Assembly: GCA_023380305.1 (NCBI GenBank)
Contig: JAMCQZ010000004.1
Location: 1 to 34,598, forward strand
Source of the DNA: Patescibacteria group bacterium
GTDB lineage: Bacteria > Patescibacteriota > Minisyncoccia > UBA6257 > Colwellbacteraceae
DNA: 34,598 bases
Direction of reading: 5' to 3'
In this document: piece after piece, positions 12,879-21,183 of the stretch
How positions within the stretch are numbered: position 1 is the first letter of the stretch
Layout of the letters: every line of letters begins with the position of its first letter
The notes under the pieces: generated by a model
Database searches by the model: none
Told to the model about the DNA's origin: nothing
Seen by the model: the letters and a program-made list of their open reading frames with translations, nothing else
Made by a program: the position numbers and the translations under genes

Positions 12879-14318
12879 TTAATGCGTTTTTTTTGACGTT
12901 TCCGAAATAAGCAGCATAATTGCATTTCTGGCTGCGTACAGTATCCCCTTTATGCTTGAACGTCTTATTAAACGGAATATTCGGTCGACATTGAAATAAT
13001 ACTTTAAATATGACAGTTTCTTCAATTTCATGGTTTCCTCAGCCGTCATTGTCGGCAGGTCCATCACCGATTGCATCTGGTCGAATTCGGCAAAGCGGCT
13101 TCCTTTTCTGATCCACCCGTTTTGCAGGGCATTTTTATAGAGCTTTGATCCTGGAAACGGAACAGCGCAGTAAAATTGGGCGAAATCCGGCTTAGTCCGT
13201 CCGAGGAGCTTCCATGTCTTTTTAACCGAATCGACGGTTTCCCCGGGAAGGCCGATGATTGTGTGGGCAATCGTCATTAATCCCGCTTTTTTTGCGAGCG
13301 CGATTGCTTTTTCCGAATCAGAGACCAAGGCGCCTTTGTTTGCCGCATCGAGTATTTTTTGATCGCCGGATTCCACGCCAAAGCTTATCATCCAGCAGCC
13401 CGCCTTCCGCATTTTATGGAAAAGAGGTAGAGAAGCAGCGTTGGTTCGGCTATTGCAGACCCAGTTGATCTTCAATCCCCTTTTGATTATCTCATCGCAA
13501 ATTTTTTCAGCCGCCGGGGTCATAGTAAAAGATTCGGTCCACATGAGAAAATCATTGACGCCGAATAGCCGCACGTTGTTTTCGATTTCATCAACCACTT
13601 TGATGGGGTTTCTGGGCCTTATTTTCTTTCCGTAATAGGAAGCGGCGTTGCAGAAAGAACAGCTGTGAGGACAACCGCGAGAAGGCGTTACCGTGAGGAA
13701 TTTACGCGGAGTCATGTCTTTGCCTGGCATGACGTATTTGGATAAATCGAACAGATTCCATGCCGGAAAAGGTATTTGATCGAGGTCTGTCGCGAAAGGA
13801 TTTCCGAAAAAGGTTTCGACGCTGCCGTCGGATTTTTTTCTCATAAAGCTCGCCTCCTCGAATCGCGCTTCCGATCCATCAGCCAGGGATCGGGCGATAA
13901 TCTTTATCGAATTTTCCGGCTCCCCGATGATCGCTATGTCCGCTCCTTCCTTCAGACATTCCGCCGGCAAGGCGGAAGGATGCATGCCGAAAACGGCGAT
14001 AGTTGTTTCCGGAAAAAGTGTTTTGAGACGCCTGACAAAACGCATGTCGTTTTCTATTGTCGGCGTCGCGGTGTTGATTACGGCAAGATGTGGCGGCTCG
14101 TCGGAGTTTATTTTGAGGAAAAAAGCATCTTCATCAAGTTCCGAAGCCACACAATCGAAAGCCTTTATCTCCTGGCCATCTTCTTGCAGCAAGGCAGCAA
14201 TATAAGCCAGGCTGGTGGGCGGCCACAATGAGGACCACATTTCTTTTTTTTGCATGCATCTTCCCTCTCTCACCGCGGCGCCGCCGGGGAAAGGCGGATT
14301 GATAATCCATATTTTCAT
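12879..14318 (-). CDS. B12-binding-domain radical SAM protein
   Basis: 479 aa. The N-terminal part (about 1-150) fits a cobalamin-binding Rossmann domain (INPPFPGG, TSLAYIAALLQEDG, VFGMHPSALPAECLK), and the radical SAM core carries SRGCPHSCSFCNAA with C216-x3-C220-x2-C223 for the 4Fe-4S cluster. ISFGVESGDQKILDAANKG and HTIIGLPGETVDSV are typical of this class. It sits between a PMT-like glycosyltransferase and a GT2 enzyme, 5-6 nt from each, so it may methylate or otherwise modify a sugar or lipid of a surface glycan. The substrate cannot be read from sequence, and members can retain the fold without binding B12. Confidence 0.9.
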   Translation of the reverse strand: MKIWIINPPFPGGAAVREGRCMQKKEMWSSLWPPTSLAYIAALLQEDGQEIKAFDCVASELDEDAFFLKINSDEPPHLAVINTATPTIENDMRFVRRLKTLFPETTIAVFGMHPSALPAECLKEGADIAIIGEPENSIKIIARSLADGSEARFEEASFMRKKSDGSVETFFGNPFATDLDQIPFPAWNLFDLSKYVMPGKDMTPRKFLTVTPSRGCPHSCSFCNAASYYGKKIRPRNPIKVVDEIENNVRLFGVNDFLMWTESFTMTPAAEKICDEIIKRGLKINWVCNSRTNAASLPLFHKMRKAGCWMISFGVESGDQKILDAANKGALVSDSEKAIALAKKAGLMTIAHTIIGLPGETVDSVKKTWKLLGRTKPDFAQFYCAVPFPGSKLYKNALQNGWIRKGSRFAEFDQMQSVMDLPTMTAEETMKLKKLSYLKYYFNVDRIFRLIRRSSIKGILYAARNAIMLLISETSKKTH

Positions 14319-14323
14319 GTTTC

Positions 14324-16057
14324 TTATTCCAATCGGAATGCTCTGATATTAGTGAAATTTAATGGTATTTCTGCGGTGCGATGGATCTCTATGAACTTTT
14401 TTATAATGACGTTTACTAGTTGCATCGGATCGAGGTTTTCCCCATTATCCGTTGACGTCATTATATCATCTGTTGATGTGATAATGATTATTTTATTTTT
14501 CTTGCTGTCCCAATCGGGTAGCCGCATTTCGGCGGCGGCTACCTCCGGGTCACGAGACGTTGACGTTTTTATCAAACTTGAAAGTGCATAGCTGTCGTAA
14601 CCGTTAAATCTCAAAAAGTCGGTTAAATTGTTTTGTTTGGCATAGATTATATTTTCGGCTGCGTTAAAATAGGGATTTTTAATCATTTCTTTTACTTGCC
14701 TGATGGATGATGTAAAGCCTATATCATAGAAATCGACAGCAGCGTTTGGGATGGCGACGAAAAGAGCGTTCGCGGCATAAGCTGGGAGAATGAGTAACGG
14801 AATAGCGGCCAGATACAACGGCAATTTTCTTCGAAAGTATTCAAAGATCGTTATCAACATTGCCCCGAAAGCGATGGAAATGAAGGGAATCGTATAGAAA
14901 GCGAAACGGCCGCTTTCCATATCGAAAACGACATCGGCCGCCATATACGGCGTTGCTATACCCAGGGTGGAGATGGCGGTAAACAACAATAATTTTCCGC
15001 CTATCTTGTTTTTGTTTTTCTGTGTCGCATAGATCGCTATGCCGAGCAGTATCACACCGATGAATGTCCCTTTTTGAAGGCTGGTAAGAAAAGAGACGAA
15101 ATTATCGACGTCTCCGACGAAATAATCGAAAGAAAATCGGTCGTTCAAAATCGGCTTCAATATTTTATCTATGATCGACGGCGGCTGGTTTGTCTTTTGA
15201 GATAGGTACATTCCTGTCACTCCATTTGCCGCTCTAATATTTCGGTTCAGCTGATAGTTTTTTGTAAAAAACGGGATAAAGGCGACAACAATAGCGATGA
15301 TCAGACAGGCGTACTTCAAATAAGCGATTTTGTTTTTAAAATTTGGCCTGATGCCCCATGCCATTATCACGACCGCAATAGCAGGAATGACGAGGGCAAA
15401 AAACTCGGGCTTTGTTTCGGAAGCCAGAGCCACGGTGAGCCACATACCGACATGGTAAGCCACCGATTTAGTCCTGATAACCATGGCACCGAAAAAAGCG
15501 AATAAAGCCATAAAAAACGCCCCAAACGCTGGATAACCCATAGTAAACCCGGAGAATTTGATTACCAAAGGCAGAGAGCTGTATCCGATCGAGGCAGCCA
15601 CGCCGGCGCCATTTTTTTTAAAGATCAGATAAGCGGTTAAGCCAACGAGCGCCACGGTTAAAGCCGCGCAAAGCGCGTTGACGATTATCGCCGCATGTTC
15701 ATTTTTGCCGAAAACCATCATCAAAGAGGCAATAACCAAATCGTACACCACTCCTTTTGGAGAGTAGGCAAAAACTTTCAGATTACCATTTAAAATATTT
15801 TTCGCTTGGTTGATGTTAAACCACTCTTCATCGGACGGAACAAAACCGCGCTGCCATCCGGTGATTAAAAAACACAAATACAGTGCCGATAACAAAACGA
15901 GAATGATTAACGTCGCCTTACTTATTCCGCTAAAAGCTTTTTGCAGATCACGCCGTCCTTTTATGGCGGCGATCAGAATTCCCGCCGCCGACAGACCGGT
16001 AATAATAAACATGATGCCGTGGGGATTTCCAATCAGTTTTTCGAAGATCTGGCTCAT
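14324..16057 (-). CDS. Membrane glycosyltransferase, GT39/PMT-like (GT-C fold)
   Basis: 577 aa with about ten hydrophobic helices. The first outer loop carries SDEEWFNINQAKNIL (DEE at 76-78), placed as the catalytic acidic pair in PMT/ArnT-type lipid-linked sugar transferases, followed by NLKVFAYSPKGVVYDLV. The C-terminal 150 residues are a soluble outer domain. It would take a sugar from a polyprenyl phosphate and attach it to protein, lipid or glycan outside the membrane. It heads an operon with a radical SAM protein and a GT2 enzyme. GATAAC at 16066-16071 ends 8 nt before the ATG, a possible leaderless promoter. Function is a class-level assignment. Confidence 0.85.
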   Translation of the reverse strand: MSQIFEKLIGNPHGIMFIITGLSAAGILIAAIKGRRDLQKAFSGISKATLIILVLLSALYLCFLITGWQRGFVPSDEEWFNINQAKNILNGNLKVFAYSPKGVVYDLVIASLMMVFGKNEHAAIIVNALCAALTVALVGLTAYLIFKKNGAGVAASIGYSSLPLVIKFSGFTMGYPAFGAFFMALFAFFGAMVIRTKSVAYHVGMWLTVALASETKPEFFALVIPAIAVVIMAWGIRPNFKNKIAYLKYACLIIAIVVAFIPFFTKNYQLNRNIRAANGVTGMYLSQKTNQPPSIIDKILKPILNDRFSFDYFVGDVDNFVSFLTSLQKGTFIGVILLGIAIYATQKNKNKIGGKLLLFTAISTLGIATPYMAADVVFDMESGRFAFYTIPFISIAFGAMLITIFEYFRRKLPLYLAAIPLLILPAYAANALFVAIPNAAVDFYDIGFTSSIRQVKEMIKNPYFNAAENIIYAKQNNLTDFLRFNGYDSYALSSLIKTSTSRDPEVAAAEMRLPDWDSKKNKIIIITSTDDIMTSTDNGENLDPMQLVNVIIKKFIEIHRTAEIPLNFTNIRAFRLE

Positions 16058-16123
16058 TTATTTACGTTATCCATTTTGTATATAGAGACTTTTGTATTCG
16101 CGAAGGATCCGCGGAGTCTTCTT

Positions 16124-16168
16124 AAAAAAAGGCACTTCGGCCGCAGGAATTGTGTTTTTCGGCCTCGA
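16124..16168 (-). terminator. Probable terminator of the cell-wall operon
   Basis: Directly after the stop of the 47-aa gene the minus strand has GGCCG...CGGCC arms (with outer AGGC/GCCT) followed by seven T residues (plus-strand A run 16124-16130). The stem is not tidy, but the T tract and position at the end of a long operon support it. Confidence 0.4.
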
Positions 16169-16312
16169 CTATAGGTGGCTCATTCCTTGGCGGATGAGGT
16201 TGGTTATGAAATCCAGGGTGAGAACCAGGACTTTGCCGATGACCTCTACAAGCGAGGTGAAAATCGGCGTGGCGGACTTTATAAGATTCCAGACTTCTTC
16301 GAAATATTGCAT
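16169..16312 (-). CDS. Small membrane-associated protein, 47 aa
   Basis: Its ATG overlaps the stop of the M23 peptidase gene as TAATG, the same coupling as def-fmt. The product starts MQYFEEVWNLIKSATPIF, and most of it is one long amphipathic to hydrophobic helix (TSLVEVIGKVLVLTLDFITNL) with a short RQGMSHL tail. No signal cleavage site. The tight coupling to a peptidoglycan hydrolase suggests an accessory or regulator of that enzyme, perhaps a membrane tether. I know no named family. A T-rich terminator follows immediately, so the operon ends here. Confidence 0.6.
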   Translation of the reverse strand: MQYFEEVWNLIKSATPIFTSLVEVIGKVLVLTLDFITNLIRQGMSHL

Positions 16313-17544
16313 TAGAGGTAATCGTTCGGATTGAGATTGGCGCCGTAAGGCATGACGCCGCAGGATCTGCTCGACCCCATGTAGAAGCTTTTCGAAGCGT
16401 ACACGGTAAAATGCAGGTGTGGTCCGGTCGAATATCCGGTGTTTCCGGCATAGCCGATCAGCTGTCCCCTTTTCACTATATCACCGGATTTGACGATGAT
16501 GCGAGACATGTGTCCGTAAAGCGTGGTCAGGTTGTTGTTGTGGGTGATAACCACAAATCGGCCGTAAGATTGGCGCGGACAATAACGATCCAAGTCGCCG
16601 GTGGCTACCACTTTCCCGTCTTCGGCCGCGAACAACGGATCGCCGATGTTTAAGTCGAAATCGAGCCCGTTGTGAAAATGGTTTTTATAGGCCCTTAAAG
16701 CGAAGGCGGTTCGTCCGTATTGCTGAACGATCGGACCGAGACAGGGTCGGCCCAGGATGCCGGAACCGGATGGCGGCAGCAGGCTGGGATCAAGCTTCGC
16801 TTTTAATTCCTGCTCAACTTTGTCTATTTCGGCCGAAATCTCGGCTTGCTTGTCGAAAAGTTTGTTGAGGTTCGCCTGGTAAACCTTCTCCTGGTTTTTG
16901 GATTGGGCGAGAAGGTCCTTCTGATAAGTTTTCTGGTCCTCGATGATCGCCTTCTTGTTGACGAGGTTCACGTTTTCCGCCTGGATCGCGCGCTTTTTAT
17001 CGGCCGTCTGTTTAACGTTCGTTTCGAGGTCGGTCGTCAGTTTGTTCAAGGAGGAGATCTCCACCGAGAGATTTTCCTGGAAGTTGGTGAGACTCTGCAT
17101 TTCGAGCAGACTGTCGGCGAGGCTCGATGATTTTAAAAATGTCTGGAGGGATCCTTCGTTGTCGTTCTTTTGGATTTCGGCGAGGATCAGGCCGATGGTT
17201 TCTTTTTTAGTCTCGATGTCCGTTCCAATACCGCCGATCTGACTGTTTAAGTTCTGTATTTCCAGTCCGAGCTTCTGGATGGTGAGCGTGCTCGATTTGA
17301 TGCCGAGGTTCAGCTGGTTTAAGGTGTTCTGGGTGCTTTGCAATTCCTTATCCAGGCTTTGACTGCGTTTGGAAATAACCGCCATCTGGCTTTGAGCATC
17401 GCTGATCTCTTTCTGGACGTCTTGAAGTTCTTTGGTTTTGGCGTTTATTTGCGTTTGCAAGTCAGAGGAAGTGGCCGCGTTTACGGAATATCCGAGGCAG
17501 CTCATTAGCACAAGCGAAATTAAAATTGTTCTGAAATATTTCAT
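16312..17544 (-). CDS. M23 peptidase / murein hydrolase activator (EnvC-like)
   Basis: 410 aa from the ATG at 17544, chosen because it gives a clean signal peptide (MKYFRTILISLVLMS...VNA, cut near 23); the longer frame would bury it. Residues 25-250 form a long coiled coil and the C-terminus is a LytM domain with HNGLD (H291, D295), LYGHMS (H345) and HLHF (H376, H378), so the zinc ligands are all present and it may be catalytically active rather than only an activator. It works outside the membrane on peptidoglycan cross-links during division or remodelling. It lies 28 nt after gltX, with the 47-aa gene coupled behind it. Confidence 0.94.
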   Translation of the reverse strand: MKYFRTILISLVLMSCLGYSVNAATSSDLQTQINAKTKELQDVQKEISDAQSQMAVISKRSQSLDKELQSTQNTLNQLNLGIKSSTLTIQKLGLEIQNLNSQIGGIGTDIETKKETIGLILAEIQKNDNEGSLQTFLKSSSLADSLLEMQSLTNFQENLSVEISSLNKLTTDLETNVKQTADKKRAIQAENVNLVNKKAIIEDQKTYQKDLLAQSKNQEKVYQANLNKLFDKQAEISAEIDKVEQELKAKLDPSLLPPSGSGILGRPCLGPIVQQYGRTAFALRAYKNHFHNGLDFDLNIGDPLFAAEDGKVVATGDLDRYCPRQSYGRFVVITHNNNLTTLYGHMSRIIVKSGDIVKRGQLIGYAGNTGYSTGPHLHFTVYASKSFYMGSSRSCGVMPYGANLNPNDYL

Positions 17545-17572
17545 GGCGGAATCGGTTGACGTCGTCCAGCGA

Positions 17573-18961
17573 TTACTTGCCCAATTTTTCGATGGCAATT
17601 TTTATTCTTCTCAATGATTCTTCTTTTCCGAGGCCCGCCAAAAGTTCAAACGGCGTAGGACTCGTTTTCGATCCGGAAAGACTTACCCGGAGGGGCCAAA
17701 GATAATCCCCTTTTTTATCTTGCGGCACCAGGCTCATGATCTTCGCGGTGATCTCTTCAAGGTCGAAGCGGTCGCCGGCGGTTTCGATCTCATTCGCGAG
17801 TTTTTTAAGGATCCCGGCGGTGTCGCGATCTTCGCCTTTCCAAAAGAGCAGAGTCCCGTCGTAGTCGGGCAATTCGAAATAAACATGCAGAAGCTCGGCA
17901 GCGTCTCCCAATCTCTCCAAGCGCGGTTTTATGGCCTCGATCATGGCAGCGTTTGTCTTCCAATCGGCCGGAATGAATCCCCGAATCTTTTCCGTAAGGT
18001 TTTCTTCATCCAAGGCGTTGAGGTACTGGCGGTTTATCCAGTTCAGTTTTTCGATGTCGAAAACTGCTCCGGCCTTTTGAACGCGGTCGATGTCGAATTC
18101 GTCGACAAGCTCGTCGAGAACCATGATTTCTTTATCGTTTTTCGGATGCCAGCCGAGCAGGGCGACAAAATTGACGATCGCTTCCGGCAGATAGCCTTTG
18201 GAAAGGTATTCTTTTATGGAAACATCCCCGTAACGTTTGGACATTTTGCTTCTGTCGGGCGAGAGAATCAGCGGCAGGTGTCCGAAAGTCGGTTCGGGGC
18301 GGCCGAGCGCCCGGTAGAGGGCGATTTGTTTCGGCGTGTTCGGAATATGGTCTTCTCCCCTGATGACGTGGGTGATGTCCATGAGGATGTCATCGACGAC
18401 GACGCTGAAATTGTAGAGAGGCTCGTCGAGATTTTTGGCGATGACAATGTCTCCGACAAGCCCGAGGTCGAATTCGATCGGCCCCCTGATCATGTCGTCG
18501 AAGGACACTTTCTCGGCCGGGATCTTCAGACGGATGACGTAGGGCTTCCCCGCTTCGAGATTCGTCTTGATTTCTTTCTCGGTCAAAACGCAGCATTTGC
18601 CGCTGTATTTGGGCGCGACGCCGGCGGCGGTTTGCGATTCGCGTTCGGCTTCGAGATCTTCTCTCGTGCAAAAACAATAATAAGCCTTATCCTCGGCGAT
18701 AAGCTTCTCCAGATATTCGCGGTAGATTCCCGAGCGTTCGCTTTGGCGGTAGAATTCGTCCCACTCGAGGCCGAGCGTCTTCATGCTCTTCAAGATATCG
18801 TCCTCGTATTCCTTCTTGGAGCGCTCCTTGTCGGTGTCTTCTATGCGTAGAATAAAAACGCCTTTGTTTTTTCGGGCGAAAAGCCAGTTAAACAAGGCTG
18901 TCCGGCTGCTGCCGATATGGAAGTATCCCGTCGGGCTCGGGGCCATTCTAACCCTGATCAT
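17573..18961 (-). CDS. gltX: Glutamyl-tRNA synthetase
   Basis: 462 aa, normal length. Class I synthetase motifs are APSPTGYFHIGSSRTALFN (the HIGH-type motif as HIGS, 15-18) and KMSKR (239-243). The C-terminal anticodon-binding region is present. Its start overlaps the murG end by 14 nt, inside the cell-wall operon, so aminoacylation and wall synthesis genes share a transcript. A tRNA-Gln lies at 29488-29558; no GlnRS is seen here, so a non-discriminating GltX with GatCAB amidation is possible but cannot be decided from this window. Confidence 0.97.
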   Translation of the reverse strand: MIRVRMAPSPTGYFHIGSSRTALFNWLFARKNKGVFILRIEDTDKERSKKEYEDDILKSMKTLGLEWDEFYRQSERSGIYREYLEKLIAEDKAYYCFCTREDLEAERESQTAAGVAPKYSGKCCVLTEKEIKTNLEAGKPYVIRLKIPAEKVSFDDMIRGPIEFDLGLVGDIVIAKNLDEPLYNFSVVVDDILMDITHVIRGEDHIPNTPKQIALYRALGRPEPTFGHLPLILSPDRSKMSKRYGDVSIKEYLSKGYLPEAIVNFVALLGWHPKNDKEIMVLDELVDEFDIDRVQKAGAVFDIEKLNWINRQYLNALDEENLTEKIRGFIPADWKTNAAMIEAIKPRLERLGDAAELLHVYFELPDYDGTLLFWKGEDRDTAGILKKLANEIETAGDRFDLEEITAKIMSLVPQDKKGDYLWPLRVSLSGSKTSPTPFELLAGLGKEESLRRIKIAIEKLGK

Positions 18962-20099
18962 TATTCGCTAATTTTACTATTTCCTGGCTGATAATTAAAG
19001 CGGCGTCCCTTTTTCCGAAAAGCCTCGCCTGCGCCGCCATTTGTTCGCGGACATCGGGATTGTCGACGATATTTTCGACTTTCATGAGGAACGTTTCCGG
19101 AGAAAAATCCTTTTCCGTCATGATATCGCAGGCTCCGGAGGCGGCGTAAACCTTGGCGTTTTCTTCCTGGTGGTTCGAAGCCGCTTCCGGAAGAGGAATG
19201 AGAATCGAGGGTTTACCGAAAGCGGCGATTTCAAACAGGGCGCTTCCCGATCGCGAGACGATGAGGTCGGCCGCGGTCATCACGTCTTTCAATTCGGATT
19301 TGAAAAACGGAGTAAAGCGGTACCGCTGCTGAATTTCATAAGGGAGTCCGCTCAAAATCGGCGCCACTTCCGATTCATATTCGTCGTAGTTGTTGTCCCC
19401 CACTTGGTGGAGCACCTGGTATTTTTGGAGAAGCCGCGGCAGGGACAAAAGGACAAAATCGTTGATTCTCGTCGATCCCTGAGATCCGCCCATAACAACG
19501 ACCAGGGGCAGGTTCCTGTCGAAGCCGAAGAATGTTTTTGCCGAATCGGACGCCATCAGATTCGTAAAAAGCTGCCTTCTCAATGGATTGCCGGAAAAAA
19601 CAATTTTCTGGCCGTCGGTTCCGGAAAAATAAGGAGCCGCTTCCTTGAAAGCGAGGAATATTTTGTTCGCAAATCTTGCGCTTGAAAGCGAAGTCAGGCT
19701 CGGCCGGCTGTCCGATTCGTGGACATAGATCGGAATTTTGTAGAAAGCGGCAGCGAGGACGACAGCCATGGCTCCGGGGCCGCCTTTCGAAAAAACGACA
19801 TCCGGCATGAACCAATAAAGCCCCCAAAGGGCCTGAATGAGGCTAAAAACGAATTTTGGAATATCGATCAGGTTTCTCAAATCGAAATATCTCCTGATTT
19901 TGCTTTCCGTTATGGAAGAAATCGAAACGCCATTTTCCTCGAGTGTTTCGCGATACTGTTTTGGCGACCCGAAATACCGCATGTCGATTTCCAGGTGTTC
20001 TTCGGCCGCCAAAATCTGCGTCTCGGTGGCGACAGCGATCAACGGATATATATGGCCCCCGGTGCCTCCGCCGGAGAACGCGACTCGAAGTTTATGCAT
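18948..20099 (-). CDS. murG: UDP-GlcNAc:lipid I N-acetylglucosamine transferase
   Basis: 383 aa. It converts lipid I to lipid II at the inner membrane face. The N-terminal glycine-rich loop RVAFSGGGTGGHIYPL (G-loop 10-16), the central VVMGGSQGSTRIND loop, and the C-terminal ISRSGSALFEIAAFGKPSILIPLP and NHQEENA segments are clear GT28 signatures. It is slightly longer than the usual 355-365 aa. It overlaps ftsW by 8 nt upstream and gltX by 14 nt downstream, as part of a dcw-like cluster that lacks the Mur ligases and ftsZ within this window. Confidence 0.97.
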   Translation of the reverse strand: MHKLRVAFSGGGTGGHIYPLIAVATETQILAAEEHLEIDMRYFGSPKQYRETLEENGVSISSITESKIRRYFDLRNLIDIPKFVFSLIQALWGLYWFMPDVVFSKGGPGAMAVVLAAAFYKIPIYVHESDSRPSLTSLSSARFANKIFLAFKEAAPYFSGTDGQKIVFSGNPLRRQLFTNLMASDSAKTFFGFDRNLPLVVVMGGSQGSTRINDFVLLSLPRLLQKYQVLHQVGDNNYDEYESEVAPILSGLPYEIQQRYRFTPFFKSELKDVMTAADLIVSRSGSALFEIAAFGKPSILIPLPEAASNHQEENAKVYAASGACDIMTEKDFSPETFLMKVENIVDNPDVREQMAAQARLFGKRDAALIISQEIVKLANNDQG

Positions 20100-21183
20100 G
20101 GCGATAAAAATTAACCATCAATCCGAGCATGGTCATGAAGACGGCCAAGCTCGTTCCTCCATAACTTATAAACGGAAGAGGGGTCCCGGTCAAAGGAATG
20201 AGTCCGGAAATGGCGCCCATGTTGACGAAGGCCTGGATGCCGATGATCGACGAAAAGCCGATCATGGCGAATTTCCCGAATTTGGTTTTCGTTTCCAGGC
20301 TTCCGAAGAATCCGGCAAGCGTCAGGACCAAAAAAAGCAGGATAAAGAATGCGACGCCGACAAATCCCAGTTCCTCGGCGGCGATGGCAAAAATGGAGTC
20401 GCCTATCGGTTCCGGCAGGCCGATGATCTTTGAGGTTGAATTGCCGTAGCCGACGCCGAAAAGTTGTCCCGAACCGATGGCGATCATCGCTTGGTTCACC
20501 TGGAACGAGGCCCCCAGAGGGTCGGCATCCTTGTTGAAGAAAGTGATGAATCTGGCGAGCCTGTAGGGGGTGAGGGCGATCAAGAGTCCGAAAGCGACGA
20601 CCGCGAGCATAACTATCGCCGCGATGAACGAAAGTTTGGCGCCGCTCACGAAATAAACGATGAGCGTCGCCGCCATAATGATGAGTACGATGCTCGTCGC
20701 CGGCTGGATGACGAGTAAAAATCCGATAAGCCCCGAGATGATAAGGAATGGCAGGAATCCCTCCCAGACGTCGGTTTTGCGGTCGCGCTTGGAGGCTGCG
20801 AGCCAGGAAGCGATATAAATGATAAAGGTGATCTTTAAAAGTTCGGAGGGCTGGAAAGAAAGCCCTTTGATTTCAAGCCAACGGGAAGAAGTTTTGTCGT
20901 GCACCCCGAGGGGCGTGAACACGAGCACCAAAAGGCAGATGTTTAAAATGAGCGCGACCAGGGCGGTTTTCTTGATGATTTTCGGGGAGACGAACATGCC
21001 GGCCAGAAATCCGACCACGCCGGCGGTCAATCCGAAAAGCAGCTGGCGTTCGAGAAAATAATAGGGATCGTGAAATTGCCGTTTTCCCCAGGGAGACGAG
21101 GCGCTCGCGAGCAAGGCGAATCCGAGGACAATAAGGAGAATCGCAATGCCGATGATGATGGTGTCAGCGTTTTTTCTTAACAT
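20092..21183 (-). CDS. ftsW: SEDS-family peptidoglycan polymerase, FtsW/RodA
   Basis: 363 aa, about ten membrane helices. It polymerises lipid II glycan strands with a partner class B PBP. Signature segments are SSRWLEIKGLSFQPSELLK, the loop GYGNSTSKIIGLPEPIGDSIFAIAAEE shortened here to key residues, and PFISYGGTSL near the C-terminus. Position beside murG favours FtsW over RodA, but sequence alone does not decide. It overlaps the amidohydrolase gene by 20 nt and murG by 8 nt. No cognate class B PBP gene is present in this window. Confidence 0.93.
   Translation of the reverse strand: MLRKNADTIIIGIAILLIVLGFALLASASSPWGKRQFHDPYYFLERQLLFGLTAGVVGFLAGMFVSPKIIKKTALVALILNICLLVLVFTPLGVHDKTSSRWLEIKGLSFQPSELLKITFIIYIASWLAASKRDRKTDVWEGFLPFLIISGLIGFLLVIQPATSIVLIIMAATLIVYFVSGAKLSFIAAIVMLAVVAFGLLIALTPYRLARFITFFNKDADPLGASFQVNQAMIAIGSGQLFGVGYGNSTSKIIGLPEPIGDSIFAIAAEELGFVGVAFFILLFLVLTLAGFFGSLETKTKFGKFAMIGFSSIIGIQAFVNMGAISGLIPLTGTPLPFISYGGTSLAVFMTMLGLMVNFYRHA

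Noticed and set aside
16054-16074. Six-codon upstream frame overlapping the 577-aa gene start (ATGA)
   Set aside because: Too short to support; the overlap may be chance in an AT-rich stretch.
17545-17598. Upstream start for the M23 peptidase
   Set aside because: It would place 18 polar residues before a clean signal peptide and overlap the end of gltX.
17720-18850. Long plus-strand open frame opposite gltX (376 codons)
   Set aside because: It is the antisense shadow of gltX, with no recognisable motifs and unusual composition; similar long shadows lie opposite other genes.
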